In this document: positions 9,615 to 18,342 of the stretch, one piece after another
How positions within the stretch are numbered: the first letter of the stretch is position 1
Layout of the letters: every line of letters starts with the position of its first letter
DNA from: Caecitellus pseudoparvulus
Lineage: Eukaryota; Bigyra: Bicosoecida
Direction: 5' to 3'
Assembly (NCBI GenBank): GCA_965644315.1
Contig: CBFFRQ010000081.1
Span: 372,001 to 436,000, forward strand
Length of the DNA: 64,000 bases
Program-made: the position numbers and the translations under genes
Notes under the pieces: generated by a model
Told to the model about the DNA's origin: nothing
The model's input: only the letters and a program-made list of their open reading frames with translations
Databases searched by the model: none

Positions 9615-11069
9615 ATGGCTGCTGAGGTCGACAAGCAGGCAGTAGCGCGGCGATGGCAGGCCGCCTGTGATGCTGAGCAGCCAGGTGTACTGCTGAGCAT
9701 GCTGGATGGGCGTGGCGGTGGTGTGGGTGCGGAGGCGGGTGGGTTGTCGAGTACTGACACCACTGCTGGCTTTGTTGTTGCTTGCAAAACAGGGCATGTT
9801 GGCTTGCTGCGTCGATTGCTCGCATTGGAGGGTGATCAAGCCGTGGATGTGCATGCTGAGGATCGGCATGGGCCTGAGGCTGGCTTCCGATACGCCTGCT
9901 GCTGTGGCCATCTTGACGTGGTGCGAGAGCTACTGGCGCTGAGCGGGCATCGCGAGGTGGATGTACATGGAAGGGTAAACGGCATTCCTGAGGGCGGTTT
10001 CTTTCTTGCCTGCCAAAATGGCCATCTTGGTGCGGTGCGAGAGCTGCTGGCCTTGACTGGTGCTCGTGAGGTGGATGTGCATGCTGGGCGTGTTGGTGAG
10101 CCTGAGATTAGCTTTCGGCTTGCCTGTCGCAACGGGCATGTTGGCGTGGTGCTTGAACTGCTGGCATTGAGCGGGCATCGCGAGGTAGACGTGCATGCTG
10201 GGCGTGAGGGCGAACCCGAGAATGGCTTCCACCTTGCCTGTGAAAGGGGGCATACTGATGTGGTTGTTGAGCTGCTGAAGCTGACTGGTGCTCGTGAGGT
10301 GGATGTACATGCTGGGCCTGACGGTGATCCTGAGGCAGGTTTCCAGCTTGCCTGCCAGAACGGTCATGTCGAGGTTGTACGTGAACTGCTGGCGCTGACT
10401 GGGCACCGTGAGGTGGATGTACATGCTGGACCTGAGGGTAAGCCTGAGTACGGCTTCCGACTTGCCTGTCAGAATGGTCAGGCGGGTGTGGTGCGGGAGC
10501 TGCTGGCATTGAGCGGGCATCGTGAAGTGGACGTGCATGCTGGGTCTGATGGTGTGTCGGAGGCTGGCTTTCAGCTTGCGTGCCGCAATGGGCACTCTGA
10601 TGTCGTGCGAGAGCTGCTGGCGCTGACCGGTGCTCGAGAGGTGGATGTGCATGTGTCGGTTGTGGGCATTCCCGAAGCTGGATTCCGATCAGCCTGTCGC
10701 TTTGGGCATGTCGAAGTGGTGCGAGAGCTGCTGGCGCTGACTGGGCATCGCGAGGTGGACGTGCATGCTGGGCCTGAGAGCAATCCTGATGCCGGCTTCC
10801 GGGTGGCCTGTCGCTTTGGGCATGTCGAAGTGGTGCGAGAGTTGCTGGGCCTCACCGGTCATCGGGCCATCCCCCTGCACACACGACTTGCAGCGGGAAC
10901 AGCAGCTGTGCAACCTGCCAAAGATGCCGCCTGGCACGGCACCAGCACTCGATGTAGTCGTGCGGCCATGGTGCTACTGCTGGCTGACCAGGAGGGAAGG
11001 AAGCGACCGCGACCACAGGCCGGCTCACTCCTGGCGTCTCCAGCTGGGAAGGCTCCACGCTGCGAGTGA
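9615..11069 (+). CDS. Ankyrin-like repeat protein 2 (10 repeats)
   Basis: A single exon of 484 residues that starts MAAEVDKQ like its paralogue at 6473. It has ten 38-residue ankyrin-like repeats (for example GFQLACQNGHVEVVRELL and GFRVACRFGHVEVVRELL) and then the family C-terminus GHRAIPLHTRLAAG. A stop codon used by Ank1 and Ank3 has become CGA here, so the protein carries about 22 extra residues and ends APRCE. Its repeats differ more from one another than those of Ank4, so this copy has escaped recent homogenisation. The 5' flank is unlike that of the other three copies. Its function is presumably protein binding; the partner is unknown. Confidence 0.78.
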   Translation: MAAEVDKQAVARRWQAACDAEQPGVLLSMLDGRGGGVGAEAGGLSSTDTTAGFVVACKTGHVGLLRRLLALEGDQAVDVHAEDRHGPEAGFRYACCCGHLDVVRELLALSGHREVDVHGRVNGIPEGGFFLACQNGHLGAVRELLALTGAREVDVHAGRVGEPEISFRLACRNGHVGVVLELLALSGHREVDVHAGREGEPENGFHLACERGHTDVVVELLKLTGAREVDVHAGPDGDPEAGFQLACQNGHVEVVRELLALTGHREVDVHAGPEGKPEYGFRLACQNGQAGVVRELLALSGHREVDVHAGSDGVSEAGFQLACRNGHSDVVRELLALTGAREVDVHVSVVGIPEAGFRSACRFGHVEVVRELLALTGHREVDVHAGPESNPDAGFRVACRFGHVEVVRELLGLTGHRAIPLHTRLAAGTAAVQPAKDAAWHGTSTRCSRAAMVLLLADQEGRKRPRPQAGSLLASPAGKAPRCE

Positions 11070-11388
11070 GTGAGGCGACACAGGTGAGGGCTCCACGTGA
11101 CTTTCGTCCCGTCGCAATGAAATCCCACAGTGTGTGCATGAGCGCTGTGCTGATGGGGGTTGAGTGGCCGCGTGAGCCTTGCGACCATGGGGGCTTGGGC
11201 TGGGCCGTGCGCTTGGTCGGCGGGCAGCGTGGCTGCTGCGCTGAACATGCGCCAAAGCTGCGGCGATGCAGCAACTGACACAACGAGGGCTTCACAGCAA
11301 TACCACACAACGCCACACTGAGCCGATGCCGGGGCGGGTGCCTGTGTCGTGGTCGGTGGGCGGCGTAGGTCCTGGGCGGCAACGAGAG
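11070..11388 (+). other. Intergenic between Ank2 and CSN6 fragment
   Basis: The first ~30 nt are the shared Ank 3' flank. The rest (about 11100-11380) has no counterpart between Ank4 and intact CSN6 and no convincing ORF. Its origin is unclear: an insertion here, or a deletion from the Ank4-CSN6 interval. Confidence 0.4.
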
Positions 11389-11995
11389 TCAAGGCCGGAC
11401 TGGATCGGCCCCCAACTGCGGTGTGCTGCACACCAAGTGCCCCACTGCAGGCGCCTCCGCATGCGACCTGCACAAACAATGCAGTGACTGGGCGCTTGCC
11501 GCCGAGGGCAGGACACGATCAGTGCATTGCCAGACGTCAGTGAAACGCCGACGGCCCACCCGACGCCAACCTCGCCGCACTGCTCGACTGCAACGCCAGC
11601 CCTAGCTTGTCAAATGCTGTGTTAGCCGTGTCCACAGCCCTCGTCATGGCTGATAGCATGGCGATGACCTGGCTGTCTGTCACCTCCTCTGTGAACGCTG
11701 TGTGGAAGGCGGCGCTGTCTGCCGCCGGCAGCTGGTTCCCCACCGCCCTGCACAGGCGCAGCAACTCCCGGTCGCCCTCCACGCGCCCCTCCTTCACCGC
11801 CCGCACATACTCCCGCACGATGTGCATGCGCTCACGTGCGATGCGTACCGCCTTCAGGGAGCCTTCCAGGTGGGGGTTCACGTCGGAGTCAGTCTCCCCG
11901 CGGCGCTGCCCTGCCCCCACGACGGCCTCGATAGTGAGTGACTCTGCCTCTAGTGCATCGATTATGTGCAGCAGCAGCCGCAAGCACGACTCGGC
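11389..11995 (-). pseudogene. CSN6 exon-5 copy with 3' flank
   Basis: This is a complete copy of the last CSN6 exon (coding 11995-11537, 153 codons against 152 in the intact gene) plus ~150 nt of downstream sequence. It is offset by 5,416 nt from the intact locus. The frame is open and the C-terminal helical domain is unchanged in the parts compared (EYVRAVKEGRVEGDRELLRL). The first ~12 residues after the acceptor differ, and exons 1-4 are absent, so it cannot make CSN6. The upstream edge lies at the exon-5 splice acceptor and joins a RhoGEF-tail copy at about 12003: the break of the second duplication round. Confidence 0.8.
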
Positions 11996-12002
11996 CTGGC
12001 GG

Positions 12003-12960
12003 GCAGTCGGGGCGTGGACGGGGAGGGCTACGCCTCCACGGCACCTGTGGCGCCCACCGAAGAGTGGACCCCCGCCAGCACCCGCCTGCAGAGCAACACG
12101 TCCCTGGCACAGTACGCCGCACAGGGCGACGGGCGGCGCCCAGGAGACAGCTCCCCAGCATCCGGCACCACACAGCGCCCCTTCGCAGGCATGCTGACAG
12201 GGCGGGCACTGCCACCTGTGCCAGTGGACGCGTCGGGCGCCCCCCCTGTGCCCCCCCGACACACAGCCCCCACACCAGCACCAGCGACCACTGATGGCGC
12301 CGACACACCCCCGCCAGTGCCGGCACGGCGTCGAGGTGGCGGCGCCCCCCCAACACAGCAGCAAGGCTTGACCGCCAGCCAAGTGAAGGAGATCCGTGCG
12401 CTGAAGGAGCTGGAGGACTCACACACCACGCCAGACGGTGCCGTGAACGTCCGGGCTCTGGTGGGCAAGTGGGCGGGTGGCGGCGGCGGTGCCTCACGGG
12501 CTGTGAGGGTGAAACGCACCAGTGGAGTGGGCATGCTCCCCAGCATGGTGTCTGACGCCAAGGCCGCCCAAGGCCCCATCTCCAGCTCCAAGCGCCCCTC
12601 CTGGATGGCCATGCGCAAGGGCGGGGGTGCCAGCCTGGCAGGCAGCAGTGACGCCTCGACAGGTGCCAGGGCCGGCGGGGGCGTCACTCCTACACGCCCG
12701 CCTCGGCGCAGCAAGGTGGGCACTGCGCAGGGCGCCAAGGTGAGCGCGCTGCTGGCGAAGTTCGAGGGCGCGAAGCGGTAAGCAGCCTGGAGCTTGCACC
12801 GTGGGGCGCGTGGGGACAATGCAGTGATTGGGCGGGTGTCAGGTCGTGCATGGGGCTGGGCGGTGGCGAGGGGGGGCGCCACGGCGTGGGTGGCACTGTA
12901 CGCGTCATGGGTCATGTGCCTGAGCTGTGGGCAAGGAGGAGTGAGGTCCAGCCTGTGCTG
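12003..12960 (+). pseudogene. Truncated RhoGEF 3'-end copy B
   Basis: A copy of the RhoGEF gene from about 5331 through its stop (12779-12781) and ~180 nt beyond, at a constant offset of 6,673 nt. It starts about 230 nt further upstream in the gene than copies A and C and keeps the frame of the Pro-rich tail (GSRGVDGEGYASTAPVAPTE onward). No catalytic or lipid-binding domain is included. The open frame runs upstream through the antisense CSN6 fragment to an ATG at 11966, so a 271-residue chimera is conceivable but unsupported. Confidence 0.75.
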
Positions 12961-13134
12961 CTGCTTTGGCAGGTGCGACATACTCATGGCTGAGACAATA
13001 TCAACGCTCCCTTCACCTTGTTACACTTAATATAGGAACTTAGCTTCTTGTGCGATTCTGTGCTGTGCCACTTGTGCTGTTGTGCAGGTGGGTTGGTTGG
13101 CGAGAGTGGATGCGGAATCTGGCTCCACCACGCC

Positions 13135-13956
13135 ATGGCTGCTGAGGTCGACAAGCAGGCAGTTGTGGGGCAATGGCGGGCAGCCTGTGCTGCTAGGAAG
13201 CCAGATGTACTGCTGAGCATGCTGGAGGGGCGTGGCGGTGGTGTGGGTGCGGAGGTGGGAGAGTTGTCGAGTGCTGATACCACTGCTGGCTTTGTGGTTG
13301 CTTGCAAAACAGGGCATGTTGGCTTGCTGAGTCGATTGCTCGCATTGGAGGGTGATCAAGCCGTGGATGTGCACGCCGAGGATCGGTATGATCCTGAGGT
13401 TGGCTTTCGACATGCCTGTCGCAACGGGCACATTGATGTGGTGCGAGAGCTGCTGGCGCTGACTGGTGCTCGAGAGGTGGATGTACATGCTGGGCCTGAG
13501 GGCAGTCCTGAGTATGCCTTCGTAGTTGCTTGTCAGAAAGGACACATTGATGTGGTACGCGAGCTGCTGTCTTTGACTGGTGCTCGTGAGGTGGATGTAC
13601 ATGCTGGGCCTAAGGGCTGGCCTGAGGCTGCCTTCCTGGCCGCTTGTTGGAAGGGGCATTTGGATGTGCTGCGGGAGCTTTTGGCATTGAGCGGGCATCG
13701 TGAGGTGGATGTGCATGCTGGGCCTGAGGGCACACCTGAGTTTGGCTTCGTGGCCGCTTGTTGGACGGGGCATTTGGATGTGCTGCGGGAGCTGCTAGGC
13801 CTCACTGGCCATCGGGCCATCCCCCTGCACACACGCCTTGCAGCGGGAACAGCAGCTGTGCAACCTGCCAAAGATGCCGCCTGGCACGGCACCAGCACTC
13901 GACATGGGCGGCGTACCATGGTGCTGCTGCGTGCTGGCCGGACAGCAAGGAAGTGA
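13135..13956 (+). CDS. Ankyrin-like repeat protein 3 (5 repeats)
   Basis: A single exon of 273 residues, the shortest of the four paralogues. It has the same leader (MAAEVDKQ), five 38-residue repeats, and the family C-terminus ending RAGRTARK. Its last two repeats (AFLAACWKGHLDVLRELL and GFVAACWTGHLDVLRELL) and 3' flank match Ank1 almost exactly, at an offset of 5,522 nt. The offset of the left flank is 6,673 nt. The 1,151-nt difference is close to ten repeats (1,140 nt), so Ank1 and Ank3 are sister copies that differ mainly by gain or loss of ten internal repeats. Confidence 0.78.
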   Translation: MAAEVDKQAVVGQWRAACAARKPDVLLSMLEGRGGGVGAEVGELSSADTTAGFVVACKTGHVGLLSRLLALEGDQAVDVHAEDRYDPEVGFRHACRNGHIDVVRELLALTGAREVDVHAGPEGSPEYAFVVACQKGHIDVVRELLSLTGAREVDVHAGPKGWPEAAFLAACWKGHLDVLRELLALSGHREVDVHAGPEGTPEFGFVAACWTGHLDVLRELLGLTGHRAIPLHTRLAAGTAAVQPAKDAAWHGTSTRHGRRTMVLLRAGRTARK

Positions 13957-14132
13957 CAGCAACTGTAGGCCGACTCAGTCCTGGCGTCTCCAGCTAGGAA
14001 GGCTCCACGCTGTGAGTGAGTGAGGCGACTCAGGTGAGGGCTCCACGTGACACTGCTCCCATCGCATCGACCAGACACGGTGCAGTCGCGCGCACTGTGC
14101 TGCGGGCTTGGACTGGGTCGTGCTCTTGGACG

Positions 14133-14222
14133 ACACCCCCCACGACAGCCTCGATGGTGGGTGACCCTGCCTCCAACGCGTCGACTGCGTGCGGCAGCCG
14201 CGGTATCATCAGCTCAGTCTGA
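14133..14222 (-). pseudogene. CSN6 exon-5 5' sliver, second copy
   Basis: The same fragment as at 8611-8700 (offset 5,522 nt), including the altered residues VDALEAGSPTIEAVV on the minus strand. It is followed by the same join to a RhoGEF-tail copy. The identical join shows that it was duplicated together with its surroundings and did not arise independently. Confidence 0.7.
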
Positions 14223-14233
14223 TGGGCAGTGTG

Positions 14234-15010
14234 GGGGATGCGTCTGGCGCCCCCCCTGTGCCCCCCCGACACACAGCCCCCACACCAGCACCAGCGACCA
14301 CTGATGGCGCCGACACACCCCCGCCAGTGCCGGCACGGCGTCGAGGTGGCGGCGCCCCCCCAACACAGCAGCAAGGCTTGACCGCCAGCCAAGTGAAGGA
14401 GATCCGTGCGCTGAAGGAGCTGGAGGACTCACACACCACGCCAGACGGCGCCGTGAACGTCCGGGCTCTGGTGGGCAAGTGGGCGGGTGGCGGCGGCGGT
14501 GCCTCACGGGCTGTGAGGGTGAAACGCACCAGTGGAGTGGGCATGCTCCCCAGCATGGTGTCCGACGCCAAGGCCGCCCAAGGCCCCATCTCCAGCTCCA
14601 AGCGCCCCTCCTGGATGGCCATGCGCAAGGGCGGAGGTGCCAGCCTGGCAGGCAGCAGTGACGCCACGACAGGTGCCAGGGCCGGCGGGGGCGTCACTCC
14701 CACACGCCCGCCTCGGCGCAGCAAGGTGGGCACTGCGCAGGGCGCCAAGGTGAGCGCGCTGCTGGCGAAGTTCGAGGGCGCGAAGCGGTAAGCAGCCTGG
14801 AGCTTGCACCGTGGGGCGTGTGGGGACAATACAGTGATTGGGCGGGTGGCTGGTCGTGCATGGGGCTGGGCGGTGGAGGTGGTGGCGAGGGGGGGCGCCA
14901 CGGCGTGGGTGGCACTGTACGCGTCATGGGTCATGTGCCTGAGCTGTGGGCAAGGAGGCGTGAGGTCCAGGCTGTGCTGCTGCTTTGGCAGGCGGGACAT
15001 ACTCGTGGCT
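14234..15010 (+). pseudogene. Truncated RhoGEF 3'-end copy C
   Basis: A copy of the RhoGEF gene from about 5563 to its stop (14789-14791) plus ~200 nt of 3' flank. It has the same left break as copy A. The frame is open and nearly identical to the parent tail. It lacks every recognisable domain of the parent. The 3' flank leads into the Ank4 5' region, repeating the RhoGEF-to-Ank order of the intact locus. Confidence 0.75.
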
Positions 15011-15156
15011 GAGACAATATCAACACCCCCCTTCACCTCACTGCACTTGGGATTGGAACCCAGCTTGTTGTGTGCTTCTTTGCTGTGCCACTTGTGCTGT
15101 TGTGCAGGTGGGTTGGTTGGCGAAAGCAGTTGCGCCATTTGCAACACCACCACGCC

Positions 15157-16778
15157 ATGGCTGCTGACAGCGACAGGCAGGCAGTGGTGGCAGGATGGCG
15201 GGCAGCCTGTGCTGCTAGGAAGCCAGATGTACTGCTGAGCATGCTGGAGGGGCGTGGCGGTGGTGTGGGTGCGGAGGCGGGTGGGTTGTCGAGTGGTCAC
15301 ACAACTGCTGGCTTTGTGGTTGCTTGCCAAACAGGGCATGTTGGCTTGCTGAGTCGATTGCTCGCATTGGAGGGTGATCAAGCCGTGGATGTGCACGCCG
15401 AGGATCGGTATGATCCTGAGGTTGGCTTTCGACACGCCTGTCGCAACGGGCACATTGATGTGGTGCGGGAGCTGCTGGCGCTGAGTGGGCATCGCGAGGT
15501 GGATGTACATGCTGGCCCGATGGATAAGTCGGAGGATGGATTTCGAGCTGCCTGCGAAGAAGGACACGTTGATGTGGTACGGGAGCTGCTGTTGCTGAGT
15601 GGACATCGGGAGGTGGATGTGCATGCTGGACTGATGGCAAGCCTGAGGCTGGCTTCAGACACGCTTGTCATTTCGGGCACATTGACGTGGTGCGAGAGCT
15701 GCTGGCTCTGACAGGGCATCGTGAGGTAGATGTGCATGCGGGGCCTGAGGGTGGGCCTGAGGCTTGCTTCCGAGCTGCCTGTCAGAACGGGCACCAGGAT
15801 GTGGTGCGAGAGCTGCTGGCTCTGACAGGGCATCGTGAGGTGGATGTGCATGCTGGAGATCCGAACGGTCCTGAGGCTGGCTTCCAGCTTGCTTGTCAGA
15901 ATGGCCACATTGGTGTGGTGCGGGAGCTGCTGGGGCTGAGCGGGCATCGTGAGGTGGATGTGCATGCTGGAGATCCGAACGGTCCTGAGGCTGCCTTCCA
16001 GCTTGCTTGTCAGAATGGCCACATTGATGTGGTGCGAGAGCTGCTGGCTCTGACAGGGCATCGTGAGGTGGATGTGCATGCTGGAGATCCGAACAGTCCT
16101 GAGGCTGCCTTCCAGCTTGCTTGTCAGAACGGGCACATTGGTGTGGTGCGGGAGCTGCTGGCTCTGACAGGGCATCGTGAGGTGGATGTGCATGCTGGAG
16201 ATCCGAACGGTCCTGAGGCTGCCTTCCAGCTTGCTTGTCAGAATGGCCACATTGGTGTGGTGCGAGAGCTGCTGGCTCTGACAGGGCATCGTGAGGTGGA
16301 TGTGCATGCTGGAGATCCGAACGGTCCTGAGGCTGCCTTCCAGCTTGCTTGTCAGAATGGCCACATTGGTGTGGTGCGAGAGCTGCTGGCTCTGACAGGG
16401 CATCGTGAGGTGGATGTGCATGCTGGAGATCCGAACGGTCCTGAGGCTGCCTTCCAGCTTGCTTGTCAGAATGGGCACATTGATGTGGTGCGAGAGCTGC
16501 TGGCGCTGACCGGGTATCGTGAGGTAGACGTGCATGCTGCTGACAGGTGGGGTGAGCCTGATGATGTCTTCCGGCACGCCTGTCGCTTTACACAGGTGAA
16601 TGTCGTGCGTGAGCTGCTAGGCCTCACTGGCCATCGGGCCATCCCCTTGCACACACGACTTGCAGCGGGAGAGACTGCTGTGCAACCTGCCAAGGATGCC
16701 GCCTGGCACGGCACCAGCACTCGACGTGGGCGGCGTGGCATGCTGCTGCTGTGGGCTGACCAGGAGAGACGGAAGTGA
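15157..16778 (+). pseudogene. Ankyrin-like gene 4 (12 repeats), frameshifted
   Basis: It starts MAADSDRQ and carries the family leader and twelve 38-residue repeats, ending with the common C-terminus (GHRAIPLHTRLAAG ... RGRRGMLLL). In the fourth repeat boundary, near 15627, the sequence reads GCTGGACTGATGG where paralogues read GCTGGACCTGAGGG. One base is missing, and the frame opened at 15157 ends at 15711. The downstream frame is open from before 15687 to 16778. As written, the gene would give a 184-residue truncated product. The break is either a real mutation or a sequencing or assembly error. Repeats 6-11 are nearly identical at DNA level (unit containing GATCCGAACGGTCCTGAG), showing very recent internal expansion. 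Confidence 0.75.
15850..16505 (+). repeat. Homogenised 114-bp tandem repeats in Ank4
   Basis: Consecutive 114-nt units that differ by only a few bases, each containing GAGATCCGAACGGTCCTGAG and CTTGCTTGTCAGAATGG. They are much more alike than repeats in the other three genes, as expected from replication slippage or unequal exchange. Confidence 0.85.
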
Positions 16779-16952
16779 CAGCGACCACGGTCTGGCTTCG
16801 AGAGTCAAGGCCGGACTGGATCGGCCCCCAACTGCGGTGTGCTGCACACCAAGTGCCCCACTGCAGGCGCCTCCGCATGCGACCTGCACAAACAATGCAG
16901 TGACTGGGCGCTTGCCGCCGAGGGCAGGACACGATCTGTGCATTGCCAGACG

Positions 16953-18196
16953 TCAGTGAAACGCCGACGGCCCACCCGACGCCAACCTCGCCGCACTGCT
17001 CGACTGCAACGCCAGCCCTAGCTTGTCAAATGCTGTGTTAGCCGTGTCCACAGCCCTCGTCATGGCTGATAGCATGGCGATGACCTGGCTGTCTGTCACT
17101 TCCTCTGTGAACGCCGTGTGGAAGGCGGCGCTGTCTGCCGCCGGCAACTGGTTCCCCACCGCCCTGCATAGGCGCAGCAACTCCCGGTCACCCTCCACGC
17201 GCCCCTCCTTCACCGCCCGCACATACTCCCGCACGATGTGCATGCGCTCACGTGCGATGCGTACCGCCTTCAGGGAGCCTTCCAGGTGGGGGTTCACGTC
17301 GGAGTCAGTCTCCCCGCGGCGCTGCCCTGCCCCCACGACGGCCTCGATAGTGAGTGACTCTGCCTCCAGTGCGTCAACCTTGTACGGCACCGGGATCCAC
17401 GACTCAGCCTGGTGCGCGGTTGGGGAACGGGTGTGTGGGAAGGCACGTTGGCAGGTTTCGTGTGCAGTGCCCACGCACCCCAGACACGAACTCCGACATG
17501 AACAACGCAATGGGCAGGTCCTTGGCAGTATCCACTGTGGCAGGTGCAGCGTCCAGGCACAGGAACAGGGGCGCCTCTGTCATTGCCTTGACCTGCGAGA
17601 AAGGAGGAGGAGCACAGGCGTGGGAGGGATGGCCAGGCAAGGCGAAGCTGCTGCCGGCGCACCTGGGAGTGGAAGGCGAAGTCTTCTTCCGAGGGCCTTC
17701 CGTTGGGGCAGACAGCATACCATCCAAGCACTTCGTAGGTTGGGTACACATCAGCGACTGCGACGGCGTGGGCGTCGAGGGTGCCGCGCAGCGGTTTGGC
17801 GTGGTGCGGAGCGGCGGTTCTGCCTGCTGCCATGAGGCCGGCGCGCCTCACCGATTTCCACGTGTTTCTTGGTCAGAGGCAAGTTGAACCCCGCCTTGCC
17901 TTCCTCCAGGCTCACCAGTGAGTCTGCTGTGAGGATGATGTCCACGCTGTCCTCGCTCTGCGTGCCAAACAACACGCCAGCTGCCCGGGTGTGGCCTGGA
18001 GCCTGCCCTGCCTGCAGCCGTGTGTGGTGATCTGCCACGCCCAGCAGCGCCATCTGTGGTGCAAGGAAGGCAGCGAGGTGCGTTGGATGCCTGGTTGCCG
18101 CTGGCGGGGTGCTGCACGCACAGGGTGCAAGGACACAGCCTGGGCTGTGCCTGCTGCGCCAGTGTCGTCCGGTGACACTTTGCTCTCGCTTGCCAT
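16953..18196 (-). CDS. CSN6: COP9 signalosome subunit 6
   Basis: Five exons on the minus strand: 18196-18122, 18053-17852, 17757-17663, 17592-17479 and 17408-16953, giving 313 residues, near the family's usual length. The N-terminal MPN domain includes AVSLHP, LGVADHHTRLQA, AAGVLFGTQSEDSVDI and YEVLGWYAV. The C-terminal helical domain includes EYVRAVKEGRVEGDRELLRL and LSAMTRAVDTANTAFDKLGL. CSN6 is the catalytically inactive MPN partner of CSN5 in the complex that removes NEDD8 from cullins. The call rests on similarity along the whole length; eIF3f was considered but the VKEGRV...LLRL region and MPN spacing fit CSN6 better. It is convergent with the Ank array. Its last exon has been copied into the array three times, once whole and twice as a sliver. 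Confidence 0.85.
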
Positions 18197-18342
18197 GGTG
18201 ACTGCAGAGTCGTCGTTCGGGTGTCCAAGAGGAGAAACCCGCAACACAAGCGGTGGAAGTGTCCGGCTTCCAGCTTGAGCGTGTTCGGTGTTTCCGATTC
18301 ATTAGGAATTAGCCAGGACAGCGCGCTGGCGCACGCTGCGTT

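Noticed and set aside
15600-15711. Programmed frameshift in Ank4
   Set aside because: No slippery heptamer or conserved feature is present; paralogues simply have one more base at this place.
17294-17851. Minus-strand ORF of 185 residues across CSN6 introns
   Set aside because: It reads through an intron in the wrong frame; the spliced CSN6 model explains the region better.
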